Source of the DNA: Phenylobacterium haematophilum
Lineage (GTDB): Bacteria > Pseudomonadota > Alphaproteobacteria > Caulobacterales > Caulobacteraceae
DNA length: 64,000 nucleotides
Assembly (NCBI RefSeq): GCF_014196295.1
Contig: NZ_JACIDK010000003.1
Coordinates: 124,001-188,000 of the forward strand
Direction of reading: 5' to 3'
The notes below the pieces were generated by a model. The model worked only from the letters and a program-made list of their open reading frames with translations, did not search any database and was not told where the DNA came from. Positions 25,805 through 33,581 of this stretch are shown one piece after another; position 1 is the first letter of the stretch, and each line of letters opens with the position of its first letter. The position numbers were made by a program, and so were the translations under genes.

Positions 25805-26407
25805 ATGCGGTTAGGCCTCGGCCTCGGCCTTGGAATCATTCCCAGTTCTGCGCGTCCACAGCCGAAGATCACAAACGGTGGACCGGAACTGCTGCTTCAG
25901 GCCGAATTAGTGCAGCCAAATGGTGCGACGGACGAGGGTGCGCTTGTCCGCGCGGTCGCGCTGCCCTGGTTAGAAATTGTGGAGCATTTGGAAAGAGATC
26001 CGGCCTTTCTTGCGCACTTCGCTCAACACCCGCGAAAATTCGAGGAATTCATCGCGGCGTCCTATGAGCGCGCTGGCTTTGATCAGATTACGCTCACACC
26101 GCAGCGTGGTGATCGCGGGCGCGATGTGATCGCCGTCAAGCATGGGTTCGGCTCGATCCGCTTCTTGGAGCAGACAAAGGCATATGCGCCAGGGCATCTC
26201 GTGACTCACGATGACATCCGCGCGATGGTCGGCGTGCTTGGCCTGGACCCAAATTCGTCTAAGGGGCTCGTCACTACCACCTCAGACTTCCAGCCGGGCA
26301 TCCTCAAGCCGGACAGCGAGTTCGCGAAGATCATGCCGCACCGTCTGGAACTGAAAAACGGGGAGGCTCTGATGCGCTGGCTCAAAGAAATAAAGGCGCA
26401 GCCATGA
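25805..26407 (+). CDS. Mrr-type restriction endonuclease-like protein
   Basis: 200 residues. The C-terminal half is an Mrr_cat nuclease domain: FEEFIAASYERAGFDQITLTPQ (Glu 80), then GDRGRDVIAV with Asp 107, FLEQTKAY with Gln 123-x-Lys 125 as the PD-(D/E)xK core, and SKGLVTTTSDFQPG. The N-terminus has an LGLGLGLG repeat of unknown role. A good GGGAGAG site precedes the ATG. Codon use is AT-richer than in neighbouring genes, which suggests recent transfer. Mrr proteins cut methylated or foreign DNA; no methylase is adjacent, so this may be a type IV-like defence nuclease. Confidence 0.8.
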   Translation: MRLGLGLGLGIIPSSARPQPKITNGGPELLLQAELVQPNGATDEGALVRAVALPWLEIVEHLERDPAFLAHFAQHPRKFEEFIAASYERAGFDQITLTPQRGDRGRDVIAVKHGFGSIRFLEQTKAYAPGHLVTHDDIRAMVGVLGLDPNSSKGLVTTTSDFQPGILKPDSEFAKIMPHRLELKNGEALMRWLKEIKAQP

Positions 26408-26523
26408 CTCTCACAGATAGAGGCTGGCGCCATGACGTGCAGGGAGCACCAGAGTGGACGAGGCGGGAGATAGGAGGGGGTTGAGCGGCTAGGAACGCGC
26501 CTCCGGGGAGGTTCCACGACCGC

Positions 26524-26563
26524 GCGGGCCGTCAGGTCGTCGAGGGTGGTTTCGAAGGCTTGG
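26524..26563. repeat. 40-bp copy of an acyl-CoA dehydrogenase gene segment
   Basis: These 40 bases match 27481-27520, inside the acyl-CoA dehydrogenase gene, in the same orientation at 37 of 40 positions by eye. The last 25 bases are identical and include GTGGTTTCGAAGGCTTGG. The match ends abruptly on the right. The copy sits just past the 3' end of the TonB-domain gene and encodes QAFETTLDDL on the minus strand. Confidence 0.6.
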
Positions 26564-26572
26564 CCACGGGCG

Positions 26573-26950
26573 CTACCCCTTTGGCAGGTTGAACCTCAGC
26601 TTGAGCAACACGCTCGCCCCTTCGACTGCCCTGGGGTTTGTCTGCTGAGGCTTCAGCTTGAAGTATCTAGACAGCGCCAGTCCGGCTTGGCCGAATGCGT
26701 ATCCAACGGGCGCTTGGCTCAGCACCCGGCAGTTGTCCAAGGTCTGAGCCTGAGTGATGCGGCACACGAGCTCCGTCCGGCCCTCGACGTTGCTGCGCAT
26801 GGCGTAGTCCGGAAACACACGCGCAAAGTCCTCTCCGCGAGGGAGCTGCGCCCAGTCGACCTGGTTGGCGAGTAAGGCTTCCGGTGGGGGCTCCCCGGCG
26901 GTCGCGGCGACCGGCGCGGCGGCGAGCAACATGATGAAGAGCGGTTTCAT
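26573..26950 (-). CDS. Exported TonB C-terminal-domain-like protein
   Basis: 125 residues from an ATG at 26950. The signal peptide is MKPLFIMLLAAAPVAATAG. The rest is one TonB-like domain: FPDYAMRSNVEGRTELVCRI, then CRVLSQAPVGYAFGQAGLALS, and RYFKLKPQQ. The two Cys may form a disulfide. It lacks the membrane anchor and Pro-rich linker of true TonB, so it is probably a free periplasmic protein whose role is unknown. An upstream ATG at 26968 is possible. Confidence 0.7.
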   Translation of the reverse strand: MKPLFIMLLAAAPVAATAGEPPPEALLANQVDWAQLPRGEDFARVFPDYAMRSNVEGRTELVCRITQAQTLDNCRVLSQAPVGYAFGQAGLALSRYFKLKPQQTNPRAVEGASVLLKLRFNLPKG

Positions 26951-27054
26951 GATGTGAAGCTTCACCATGAGAGGGGCGTTGTCGAGCATCGCCGATAGGT
27001 GCGCGCGCCGGCCCAGCAGATCCGCCAGTAGTGGGAGGCTGAATAGTCCCAAAC

Positions 27055-27085
27055 AAAAACCCCGCCGGCTCGTGCCCGCGGGGTT
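27055..27085 (-). terminator. Terminator of the acyl-CoA dehydrogenase operon
   Basis: Read on the minus strand, a stem of AAACCCCGC and GCGGGGTTT with a short internal bulge and loop is followed by TTGTTTGG. It lies about 55 bases after the stop of the last acyl-CoA dehydrogenase gene and before the TonB-domain gene. Confidence 0.7.
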
Positions 27086-27141
27086 TCGTTTGCTCTCCAT
27101 GACCCCGCGCCCCGGCGGGCCGGGGCGCGAAGCTCAAGGTC

Positions 27142-28278
27142 TTAGTAGCCCTGGATGCGGGCGTAGCGGTCGCGGTGATACGACTGGCTGCCATAGGCCG
27201 CCTCGGCCGCACGGGCGCGCTTCAGGTAGAAGCCCGCGTCGTGGGCGTCGGTCATGCCGATGCCGCCGTGCATCTGGACCATCTCGTTGGAGACGAGGTG
27301 GAAGACGTCGCCCATCTTGGCCTTGGCCAGCGACACCAGCTCCGGCACGTCCGGGCTGCCGGCGTCGATCGCCGCCAGGGCGGCTTCGACGGCCGAGCGG
27401 GCCAGTTCCAGGTCGGTGAACATCTTGGCCGCGCGGTGCTGCAGGGCCTGGAACGAACCGATGACCTGGCCGAACTGAACGCGGACCTTCAGGTAGTCGA
27501 GGGTGGTTTCGAAGGCTTGGACCGCGGCGCCGAGCATTTCGGCGGCCAGGCCCGCGCGGGCGCGGTCGAGGGTCGCTTCCAGCACGTCCCAGCCCTTGCC
27601 CTCTTCGCCCAGCAGGGCGTCGGCCGACACTTCGACGTTGTCGAACGAGATGTTCGAGACGCCGCGGCTGTCGGCTTGCTTCAGGTTCTGCTTGGTCACG
27701 CCCTTGGCGTCGGCCGACACCAGGAACAGGCTGATGCCGTCCTTGTCGCCCGGCTTGCCGCTGGTGCGGGCCGAGACGATCAGCAGACCGGCGCCCGGAC
27801 CTTCGAGCACGAAGGTCTTCTTGCCGTTCAGGGTGTAGCCGGCGCCCGACTTCTTGGCTTCCAGCGCGACCTTTTCCGGGGCGTGGTGAGCGCCTTCGTC
27901 AACGGCGAGCGTGGCGACCAGCGAACCGTCGGCGATCTTCGGCAGGTACTCGCCCTTCTGGGCGTCGTTGCCGCCCAGGATCAGGGCGCTGGCGGCGGCC
28001 AGGCCCGAGGCCAGCAGCGGCGAGGCGGTGAGCGTGCGGCCCATCTCCTCGAGGATCAGGCCCATCGACAGGTAGCCGAAGTTCGAACCGCCGAAGTCTT
28101 CCGGGATGATGACCCCGGCCCAGCCCATTTCGGCCTGCTCGTTCCAGGCGGCGGCGTCGTAGCCGAGCTCGACGCCCGAGTCGCGCATCTTGCGGAAGGC
28201 GGTGACCGGGCTCTTTTCCTGGACCCAGCTCTTCGCCGCGTCGCGGAGCATGCTCTGTTCTTCGTTCAGAACGGCCAT
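27142..28278 (-). CDS. Acyl-CoA dehydrogenase-family protein, short divergent member (possible beta subunit)
   Basis: 378 residues with the N-terminal helical, middle beta and C-terminal helical domains of acyl-CoA dehydrogenases (WAGVIIPEDFGG near 53-64; VQMHGGIGMT near 330). Two functional marks are missing. The flavin/substrate motif EPGAGSD of its neighbours is replaced by VDEGAHHAPEKV (127-138). The helix-G Glu is replaced by Asp 238 in LDRARAG, and no Glu stands at the MCAD-type C-terminal position. In actinobacterial alpha2beta2 enzymes (FadE26/27 type) such degenerate chains pair with a catalytic chain. It is the last gene of the five-gene array. Confidence 0.85.
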   Translation of the reverse strand: MAVLNEEQSMLRDAAKSWVQEKSPVTAFRKMRDSGVELGYDAAAWNEQAEMGWAGVIIPEDFGGSNFGYLSMGLILEEMGRTLTASPLLASGLAAASALILGGNDAQKGEYLPKIADGSLVATLAVDEGAHHAPEKVALEAKKSGAGYTLNGKKTFVLEGPGAGLLIVSARTSGKPGDKDGISLFLVSADAKGVTKQNLKQADSRGVSNISFDNVEVSADALLGEEGKGWDVLEATLDRARAGLAAEMLGAAVQAFETTLDYLKVRVQFGQVIGSFQALQHRAAKMFTDLELARSAVEAALAAIDAGSPDVPELVSLAKAKMGDVFHLVSNEMVQMHGGIGMTDAHDAGFYLKRARAAEAAYGSQSYHRDRYARIQGY

Positions 28279-28321
28279 GTCTTAAATCCTATTCTCGAAA
28301 ATTCTGTGGTTGTTCTGATGG

Positions 28322-29527
28322 TTAGTTGTTTTGCGTCAGGTCGGGCAGGCCGAGGATGCGCTTGGAGATGATGTTGTTCTGCACCTCCTGCGAACCGCCA
28401 TAGATCGTGGTGGCCTTGCCGCCGAGCCACGAGCGCACGGCGCCCAGTTCTTCGCCGGTGAAGGCGTCGCCTTCCCAGCCCAGGCCCTGGTGACCCATGA
28501 TCTCGAGGGTCAGTTCGGCCTTGTCCTGCATCCAGCGGGTGCCGGCGTTCTTCATGATCGAGGTCGCCGCCGACGGGCCGGAATTGCCCTTGGCTTCCAT
28601 CATCGCGCGCACGGCGGTCTGCTGGAAGGCGCGGCCGTCGATCTCGTTCAGGATGATGCGGGTGCGCAGGTCGCTGTCGGCCACGCGGCCTTGTTCGTCC
28701 ACGCCCACATAGTCCTTGGCCAGCTTCGGCAGGCCGCGGCCGCCGGCATAGCCGCCGCCGCCGGCGCCCGACAGGCCCGAACGCTCGTGCTGCAGCAGGC
28801 GCTTGGCGATGGTCCAGCCGCCGTTCAGCGGGCCGACCAGGTTCTTCTTGTCGGCGATGGCGTCGGTGAAGAAGGTTTCGCAGAAGGGCGAGTTGCCGGC
28901 GATCAGCGGGATCGGGCGGACTTCGACGCCCGGCTGGTGCATGGTGAACAGCACGAAGGAGATGCCTTCATGCTTCTTGCTGGTGTCCGTACGCACCAGG
29001 CAGAAGCACCAGTCGGCGTATTGAGCGCCCGAAGTCCAGATCTTTTGCCCGTTGATCACGAAGTGATCGCCCTTGTCTTCAGCTTTACACTGAAGAGAGG
29101 CCAGGTCAGAACCGGCGCCCGGCTCGGAGAAACCTTGGCACCACTGAAGGTCACCGCGGCAGATCGGCGGAATGTGTTCTTTCTTCTGATCTTCGGTGCC
29201 GTACTCAAGCAGAGTCGGGCCGAACATCATGACGCCCATGCCGCCGATCGGGTTGTAGGCGCCGGCGCGCTGGAATTCCTGCATGACCACGCGGCCCTCG
29301 GCCGCCGACAGGCCGCCGCCGCCGTATTCGGCCGGCCAGGTCGGGGTGCCCCAGCCCTTGGCGCCCACGGCCTTGCGCCAGGCTTCCTGGTCCGGGCTCG
29401 GGTTGCTGCGCTCTTCGCGCATCATCGGGTTGGGCTTGCCCTTGAGCGAAGCGGGGAAGTTGGCTTCGACCCAGCCGCGCACTTCCGAACGGAAGGCGTC
29501 GAGATCGCCGCCGCCAAAATCTGCCAT
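28322..29527 (-). CDS. Acyl-CoA dehydrogenase, paralogue A (catalytic type)
   Basis: 401 residues. Landmarks are WCQGFSEPGAGSDLASLQ (129-146) for flavin and substrate contact, KIWTSGAQYAD (162-172), and helix-G Glu 248 in LLQHERSG, which corresponds to the catalytic base of isovaleryl-CoA dehydrogenase and FadE26-type enzymes. The C-terminus is YGGSQEVQNNIISKRILGLP. It catalyses alpha,beta-desaturation of an acyl-CoA with FAD. It is most similar to the next paralogue upstream, sharing the ending LPDLTQN. It lies 43 bp upstream of the short member, with which it may form a heteromer. Substrate unknown. Confidence 0.92.
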   Translation of the reverse strand: MADFGGGDLDAFRSEVRGWVEANFPASLKGKPNPMMREERSNPSPDQEAWRKAVGAKGWGTPTWPAEYGGGGLSAAEGRVVMQEFQRAGAYNPIGGMGVMMFGPTLLEYGTEDQKKEHIPPICRGDLQWCQGFSEPGAGSDLASLQCKAEDKGDHFVINGQKIWTSGAQYADWCFCLVRTDTSKKHEGISFVLFTMHQPGVEVRPIPLIAGNSPFCETFFTDAIADKKNLVGPLNGGWTIAKRLLQHERSGLSGAGGGGYAGGRGLPKLAKDYVGVDEQGRVADSDLRTRIILNEIDGRAFQQTAVRAMMEAKGNSGPSAATSIMKNAGTRWMQDKAELTLEIMGHQGLGWEGDAFTGEELGAVRSWLGGKATTIYGGSQEVQNNIISKRILGLPDLTQNN

Positions 29528-29624
29528 TGAAATAGTCTCCCAGAAAAATCAGGTCGTTTGAAAACTCGCGGCCGCCCGCGCCATGCGAAATGACATGGCG
29601 CAAACGGCCTGGTTCGGGATCACC

Positions 29625-30833
29625 CTAGTGGTTCTGCGTCAGGTCGGGGAGTCCCAGGATACGCTTGGAAATAATGTTGTTCTGCACTTCGTTGGAGCCG
29701 CCGTAGATCGAGCCGGCCTTGCCCGACAGCCAGGTGCGGACCGCGGTGCGCTCCTCCTCGCTGAACGCGTCGCCTTCCCAGCCCAGGCCCTGGTGGCCCA
29801 TGACCTCGAGGGTCAGTTCGGCGCGGTCCTGGGTCGCCTTCATGAAGGCGTTCTTCATGATCGAGGTGGCGGCCGACGGGCCGGAATTGCCCTTCGACTC
29901 CAGCGCCGCGCGGACCACGGTCTGGGCGACGGCGCGCTGGTCGATCTCGTTGAGGATGATGCGGGTGCGCAGATCCGGATCGTCCAGGCGGCCCTTCTCG
30001 TCCTCGCCGACGTACTTCTTGGCCAGCACGCCCAGCGAGACGGTGGCGCCGCCGCCGCCGCGGCCGCCGTTCATGCCGCTGCGCTCGTGCTGCAGCAGGC
30101 GCTTGGCCACCGTCCAGCCGCCGTTCAGCGGGCCGATCAGGTTTTCCTTCGGCACCTTTACGTCGGTGAAGAAGGTCTCGCAGAAGGGCGAGTTGCCGGC
30201 GATCAGGCGGATCGGGCGGACTTCGACGCCCGGCTGGTGCATGTCGAAGACGACAAACGAGATGCCTTCATGCTTGCGGGTCTGGTCGGTGCGGACAAGA
30301 CAGAAGATCTTGTCGGCGTATTGGCCGCCGCTTGTCCAAATCTTCGAGCCGTTGACGATCCAGTGATCGCCCTTGTCTTCCGCCTTCGTCTGCAGAGAGG
30401 CGAGGTCTGAACCGGCGCCGGGCTCGCTGAAACCTTGGCACCACCGCACCTTACCGGTGGCGATGTCGGGGATATACTTCTGCTTCTGTTCTTCGGTGCC
30501 GTATTCCAGCAGGGTCGGGCCGAACATGCCCACGCCCATGCCGCCGATCGGGTTCACCGCGCCGATCTTGGCCATCTCCTGGGCCAGGACCCGCGCCTCG
30601 GCGGCGCTGAGTCCGCCGCCGCCATAGGCCTTCGGCCAGGTCGGAACGCCCCAACCCTTGGCGCCCATGCGCTCCTTCCAGAGCGCGTGGTCGCCCGTGG
30701 GGGCTTCCGGGCTCATGATCGCGGCGGTCTGAGCCGCCACGTCCTTGCCCAGGGACTTCGGGAAATTCGCCTCGAGCCACTCCTTGGCTTCGGCGCGGAA
30801 GGCTTCCAAATCGGGGCCGCCAAAGTCAGCCAT
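29625..30833 (-). CDS. Acyl-CoA dehydrogenase, paralogue B (catalytic type)
   Basis: 402 residues. It opens with MADFGGPDLEAFRAEAKEWL, the same N-terminal block as the other three large paralogues. It carries WCQGFSEPGAGSDLASLQ, helix-G Glu 250 in LLQHERSG, and the C-terminus YGGSNEVQNNIISKRILGLP. With paralogue A it forms one pair, judged by the shared Gly-rich loop after the Glu and the LPDLTQN end. The 97-bp gap to paralogue A could hold a promoter or processing site. The FAD-dependent dehydrogenase role is certain at family level; chain length or steroid-type specificity is not known. Confidence 0.92.
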   Translation of the reverse strand: MADFGGPDLEAFRAEAKEWLEANFPKSLGKDVAAQTAAIMSPEAPTGDHALWKERMGAKGWGVPTWPKAYGGGGLSAAEARVLAQEMAKIGAVNPIGGMGVGMFGPTLLEYGTEEQKQKYIPDIATGKVRWCQGFSEPGAGSDLASLQTKAEDKGDHWIVNGSKIWTSGGQYADKIFCLVRTDQTRKHEGISFVVFDMHQPGVEVRPIRLIAGNSPFCETFFTDVKVPKENLIGPLNGGWTVAKRLLQHERSGMNGGRGGGGATVSLGVLAKKYVGEDEKGRLDDPDLRTRIILNEIDQRAVAQTVVRAALESKGNSGPSAATSIMKNAFMKATQDRAELTLEVMGHQGLGWEGDAFSEEERTAVRTWLSGKAGSIYGGSNEVQNNIISKRILGLPDLTQNH

Positions 30834-30908
30834 GAAAATTCTCCCTAATATTCATTATCTTAGCGACGATTATAGTTCGCGCTCCCGTTTCCGGGCCGGT
30901 CTATGAAA

Positions 30909-32120
30909 TCACTTGGGATCGGGAAGGCCCAGCACTCGTTTCGAAACGACGTTCAGATTGATCTCCGAAGTGCCGCCTTCGATCGAGTTGCCCTTCGAGC
31001 GCAGCCAGGTGCGGACGGCCGCCAGTTCGGGGGCTTCGTAGCCTTCGCCCTCCCAGCCGCCGCCGGCCGCGCCCAGCGCTTCGACGATCAGTTCGTTGCG
31101 GTCCATGGCCACCTTGGCGCCCATGTACTTCATGATCGAGGTGGCGGCCGACGGGCCGTTGCCGGCCTTGGCTTCGTCGGCGGCGCGGCGGACGGTCTGC
31201 TGGAAGCTCTGCACTTCCATCAGGTGCTCGGTGATGCGGCGGCGCAGGTCGCTGTCGGCCAGGCGGCCGGTCTCGTCGAGGCCGACGTACTGGGTCGCCG
31301 CGCTCTTGACGGTCAGGGCGTTGACCGGCGCGCCGATCGAGCCGCCGCCGAGGCCGGCCGAGATGTTGTCGCGCTCGAACTGCAGCAGGCGCTTGGCCAC
31401 CGTCCAGCCGCCGTTCAGCGGGCCGAACAGCTGGTTCTTGGGGACGACGACGTCGGTGAAGAAAGTCTCGCAGAACGGCGAGGTGCCGTTGATCAGCCGG
31501 ATCGGACGGACCTCGACGCCCGGCGTGGTCATGTCGATCAGCAGGAACGAGATGCCCTCATGCTTCTTCGAGGTGTCCGTCCGCACCAGGCAGAAGCACC
31601 AGTCGGCGAGATTCGCGCCGCTCGTCCAAATCTTGGAGCCGTTGACCAGATAGGTCTCGCCCTTGTCCTCGGCGCGGGTCTGCAGGCTGGCGAGGTCGGA
31701 GCCCGAGCCGGGCTCGGAGTAGCCCTGGCACCAGCGGACGTCGCCGTTGATGATGCCCGGCAGGTGCTGGCGCTTCAGTTCCTCGGTGCCGTACTCGATC
31801 AGGGTCGGGCCGAACATCATCACGCCCATGCCGCCGATCGGGTTGCGGGCGCCGATCTTGGCCATTTCCTCGTGCAGCACGCGGGCCTGCTGGCGGCTCA
31901 GGCCGCCGCCTCCGTATTCGGCCGGCCAGGTCGGCACGCCCCAGCCCTTGGCGCCCATGGCCTTGCGCCAAGCCAGCGCGTCTGGCGTCTCTTCGCCGCC
32001 GCTCGCCTTGGCGGTCTGGGCGGCCGGATCGGCGGCCAGGGCCTTGGGGAAGTTCGCCTCAAGCCAGGCCGCCGCCTCGTTGCGGAAGGCCTGCAGGTCG
32101 TCGCCGCCAAAGTCAGCCAT
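30909..32120 (-). CDS. Acyl-CoA dehydrogenase, paralogue C (catalytic type)
   Basis: 403 residues. It has WCQGYSEPGSGSDLASLQ, KIWTSGANLAD, helix-G Glu 249 in LLQFERDNIS, and the C-terminal sequence NSIEGGTSEINLNVVSKRVL. It groups with paralogue D: both have IEGGTSE in place of the YGGS of A/B and both end in LGLPDPK. Family members make trans-2-enoyl-CoA from acyl-CoA, passing electrons to ETF. It is in the middle of the minus-strand array with 75-76 bp spacers on both sides. Confidence 0.92.
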   Translation of the reverse strand: MADFGGDDLQAFRNEAAAWLEANFPKALAADPAAQTAKASGGEETPDALAWRKAMGAKGWGVPTWPAEYGGGGLSRQQARVLHEEMAKIGARNPIGGMGVMMFGPTLIEYGTEELKRQHLPGIINGDVRWCQGYSEPGSGSDLASLQTRAEDKGETYLVNGSKIWTSGANLADWCFCLVRTDTSKKHEGISFLLIDMTTPGVEVRPIRLINGTSPFCETFFTDVVVPKNQLFGPLNGGWTVAKRLLQFERDNISAGLGGGSIGAPVNALTVKSAATQYVGLDETGRLADSDLRRRITEHLMEVQSFQQTVRRAADEAKAGNGPSAATSIMKYMGAKVAMDRNELIVEALGAAGGGWEGEGYEAPELAAVRTWLRSKGNSIEGGTSEINLNVVSKRVLGLPDPK

Positions 32121-32196
32121 GGGAAATCTCGCCTCTCGAAATCAGGTCGATCAAATCAAGGACGGGGCTCGAAGAACAGGGCCCCGCCGTTCACAC

Positions 32197-33420
32197 TTAC
32201 TTGGGGTCGGGCAGGCCGAGAACCCGCTTGGACACCACGTTGAGGTTCACCTCGGACGTGCCGCCCTCGATGGAGTTGCCCTTGGAGCGCAGCCAGCCGT
32301 GGGTCGCGGTCAGCTCCAGCGGGGTGTAGGCCTCGCCCTCCCAGCCGAGTCCCTGCGCGCCCATGGCTTCGACCATCAGCTCCGACCGCTCCTGGGCGAA
32401 GGTCGCCGCGGCGTACTTGATGATCGAGGTGGCGGCGCTGGGGCCGTTGGAGGCCTTCGACTCCGCCGCCACGCGGGCGATGGTCTTGTAGAAGCAGTCG
32501 AAGTCCATCTTGTTCTTGGTGATGCGCGTGCGCAGGTCGGGATCGGCCAGGGCGCCGGTTTCGTCCGCGCCGACGTAGGTCTTGGCGATCTGGCCGAGGT
32601 CGCCGGCCGCGCCGCCCGCGCCGCCGCCGCCGCCGAAGCCGCCGGAGATGTTCTGGCGCTCGTACTGCAGCAGGCGCTTGGCGATCTCCCACCCGCCGTT
32701 GACCTTGCCGACCAGGGCGGCCTTGGGCAGCTTCACATCCGTGAAGAAGGTCTCGCAGAACGGGCTCTCGCCCGAGATCAGCTGGATCGGCCGCGTCTCG
32801 ACGCCGGGGGTCTTCATATCAATAAGCACGAAGGAGATTCCTTCGTGCTTTTTCGAAGTATCGGTACGGACCAGGCAGAAGCACCAGTCGGCCTTGTTGG
32901 CGTAAGAAGTCCAGATTTTCTGGCCGTTGATCAGCCAATGGTCGCCCTTGTCCTCGCACTTGGTCTGCAGGCCGGCGAGGTCGGAGCCCGCGCCCGGTTC
33001 GGAATAGCCCTGGCACCATCGGGTTTCGCCGCGGACGATCTTGGGCAGGTACTCCTGCTTCTGCTCCTCGGTGCCGTATTCGAGCAGCACCGGACCCAGC
33101 ATCCAGATCCCGAACGAGGCCAGCGGCTGACGGTAGCGGCCGGCGCTGAGCTCCTGGTCGAGGATGCGGGCTTCCTGCGGCGAGAGGCCGCCGCCGCCGT
33201 AGGCCTTGGGCCAGGTCGGCGCCGTCCAGCCCTGCTGCGCCATGCGCTGCATCCAGACGATCTGCGGGTCGTCGGAGCCCGCGAAGGCGCGGCCGCCCCA
33301 AATCGCCTCAGGGTCGGTCCTGGCGTTCGGATCGCGCAATTCGGGCGGATAGTTGGCTTCGAGCCAGGCCTTCACCTCGCCGCGGAACGCATCGAGATCG
33401 CCGCCGCCAAAGTCGGCCAT
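32197..33420 (-). CDS. Acyl-CoA dehydrogenase, paralogue D (catalytic type)
   Basis: 407 residues from the ATG at 33420, chosen because GGAGG stands eight bases upstream and the N-terminus then matches the other paralogues (MADFGGGDLDAFRGEVKAWL). The helix-G Glu is residue 254 in LLQYERQNIS. It differs from C by a remodelled N-terminal domain (IWGGRAFAGSDDPQ at 40-53; SAGRYRQPLASFGIW at 92-106) in the region that shapes the acyl pocket, suggesting another substrate. It is the first gene of the array; the promoter should lie between 33421 and 33581, a gap shared with the divergent MprF-like gene. Confidence 0.92.
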   Translation of the reverse strand: MADFGGGDLDAFRGEVKAWLEANYPPELRDPNARTDPEAIWGGRAFAGSDDPQIVWMQRMAQQGWTAPTWPKAYGGGGLSPQEARILDQELSAGRYRQPLASFGIWMLGPVLLEYGTEEQKQEYLPKIVRGETRWCQGYSEPGAGSDLAGLQTKCEDKGDHWLINGQKIWTSYANKADWCFCLVRTDTSKKHEGISFVLIDMKTPGVETRPIQLISGESPFCETFFTDVKLPKAALVGKVNGGWEIAKRLLQYERQNISGGFGGGGGAGGAAGDLGQIAKTYVGADETGALADPDLRTRITKNKMDFDCFYKTIARVAAESKASNGPSAATSIIKYAAATFAQERSELMVEAMGAQGLGWEGEAYTPLELTATHGWLRSKGNSIEGGTSEVNLNVVSKRVLGLPDPK

Positions 33421-33581
33421 GAATTCCTCCCGTATCGGAACGCCTTTACGCGCGGGCACATTAGCGCCGGGCGTTGCAAGAGCAAGCGGAACGAAACGCT
33501 TGTTTGACTGAAGCGGTCGCCCCTGCCCAGGCGGCAAATCACGATATATACGGGCGCAAGGGGCGGCCATTTGGAGGGCGG

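Noticed and set aside
24640-27100. Prophage or insertion sequence
   Set aside because: Only one terminase-like gene is present; no integrase, transposase, att-like repeats or structural genes were found.
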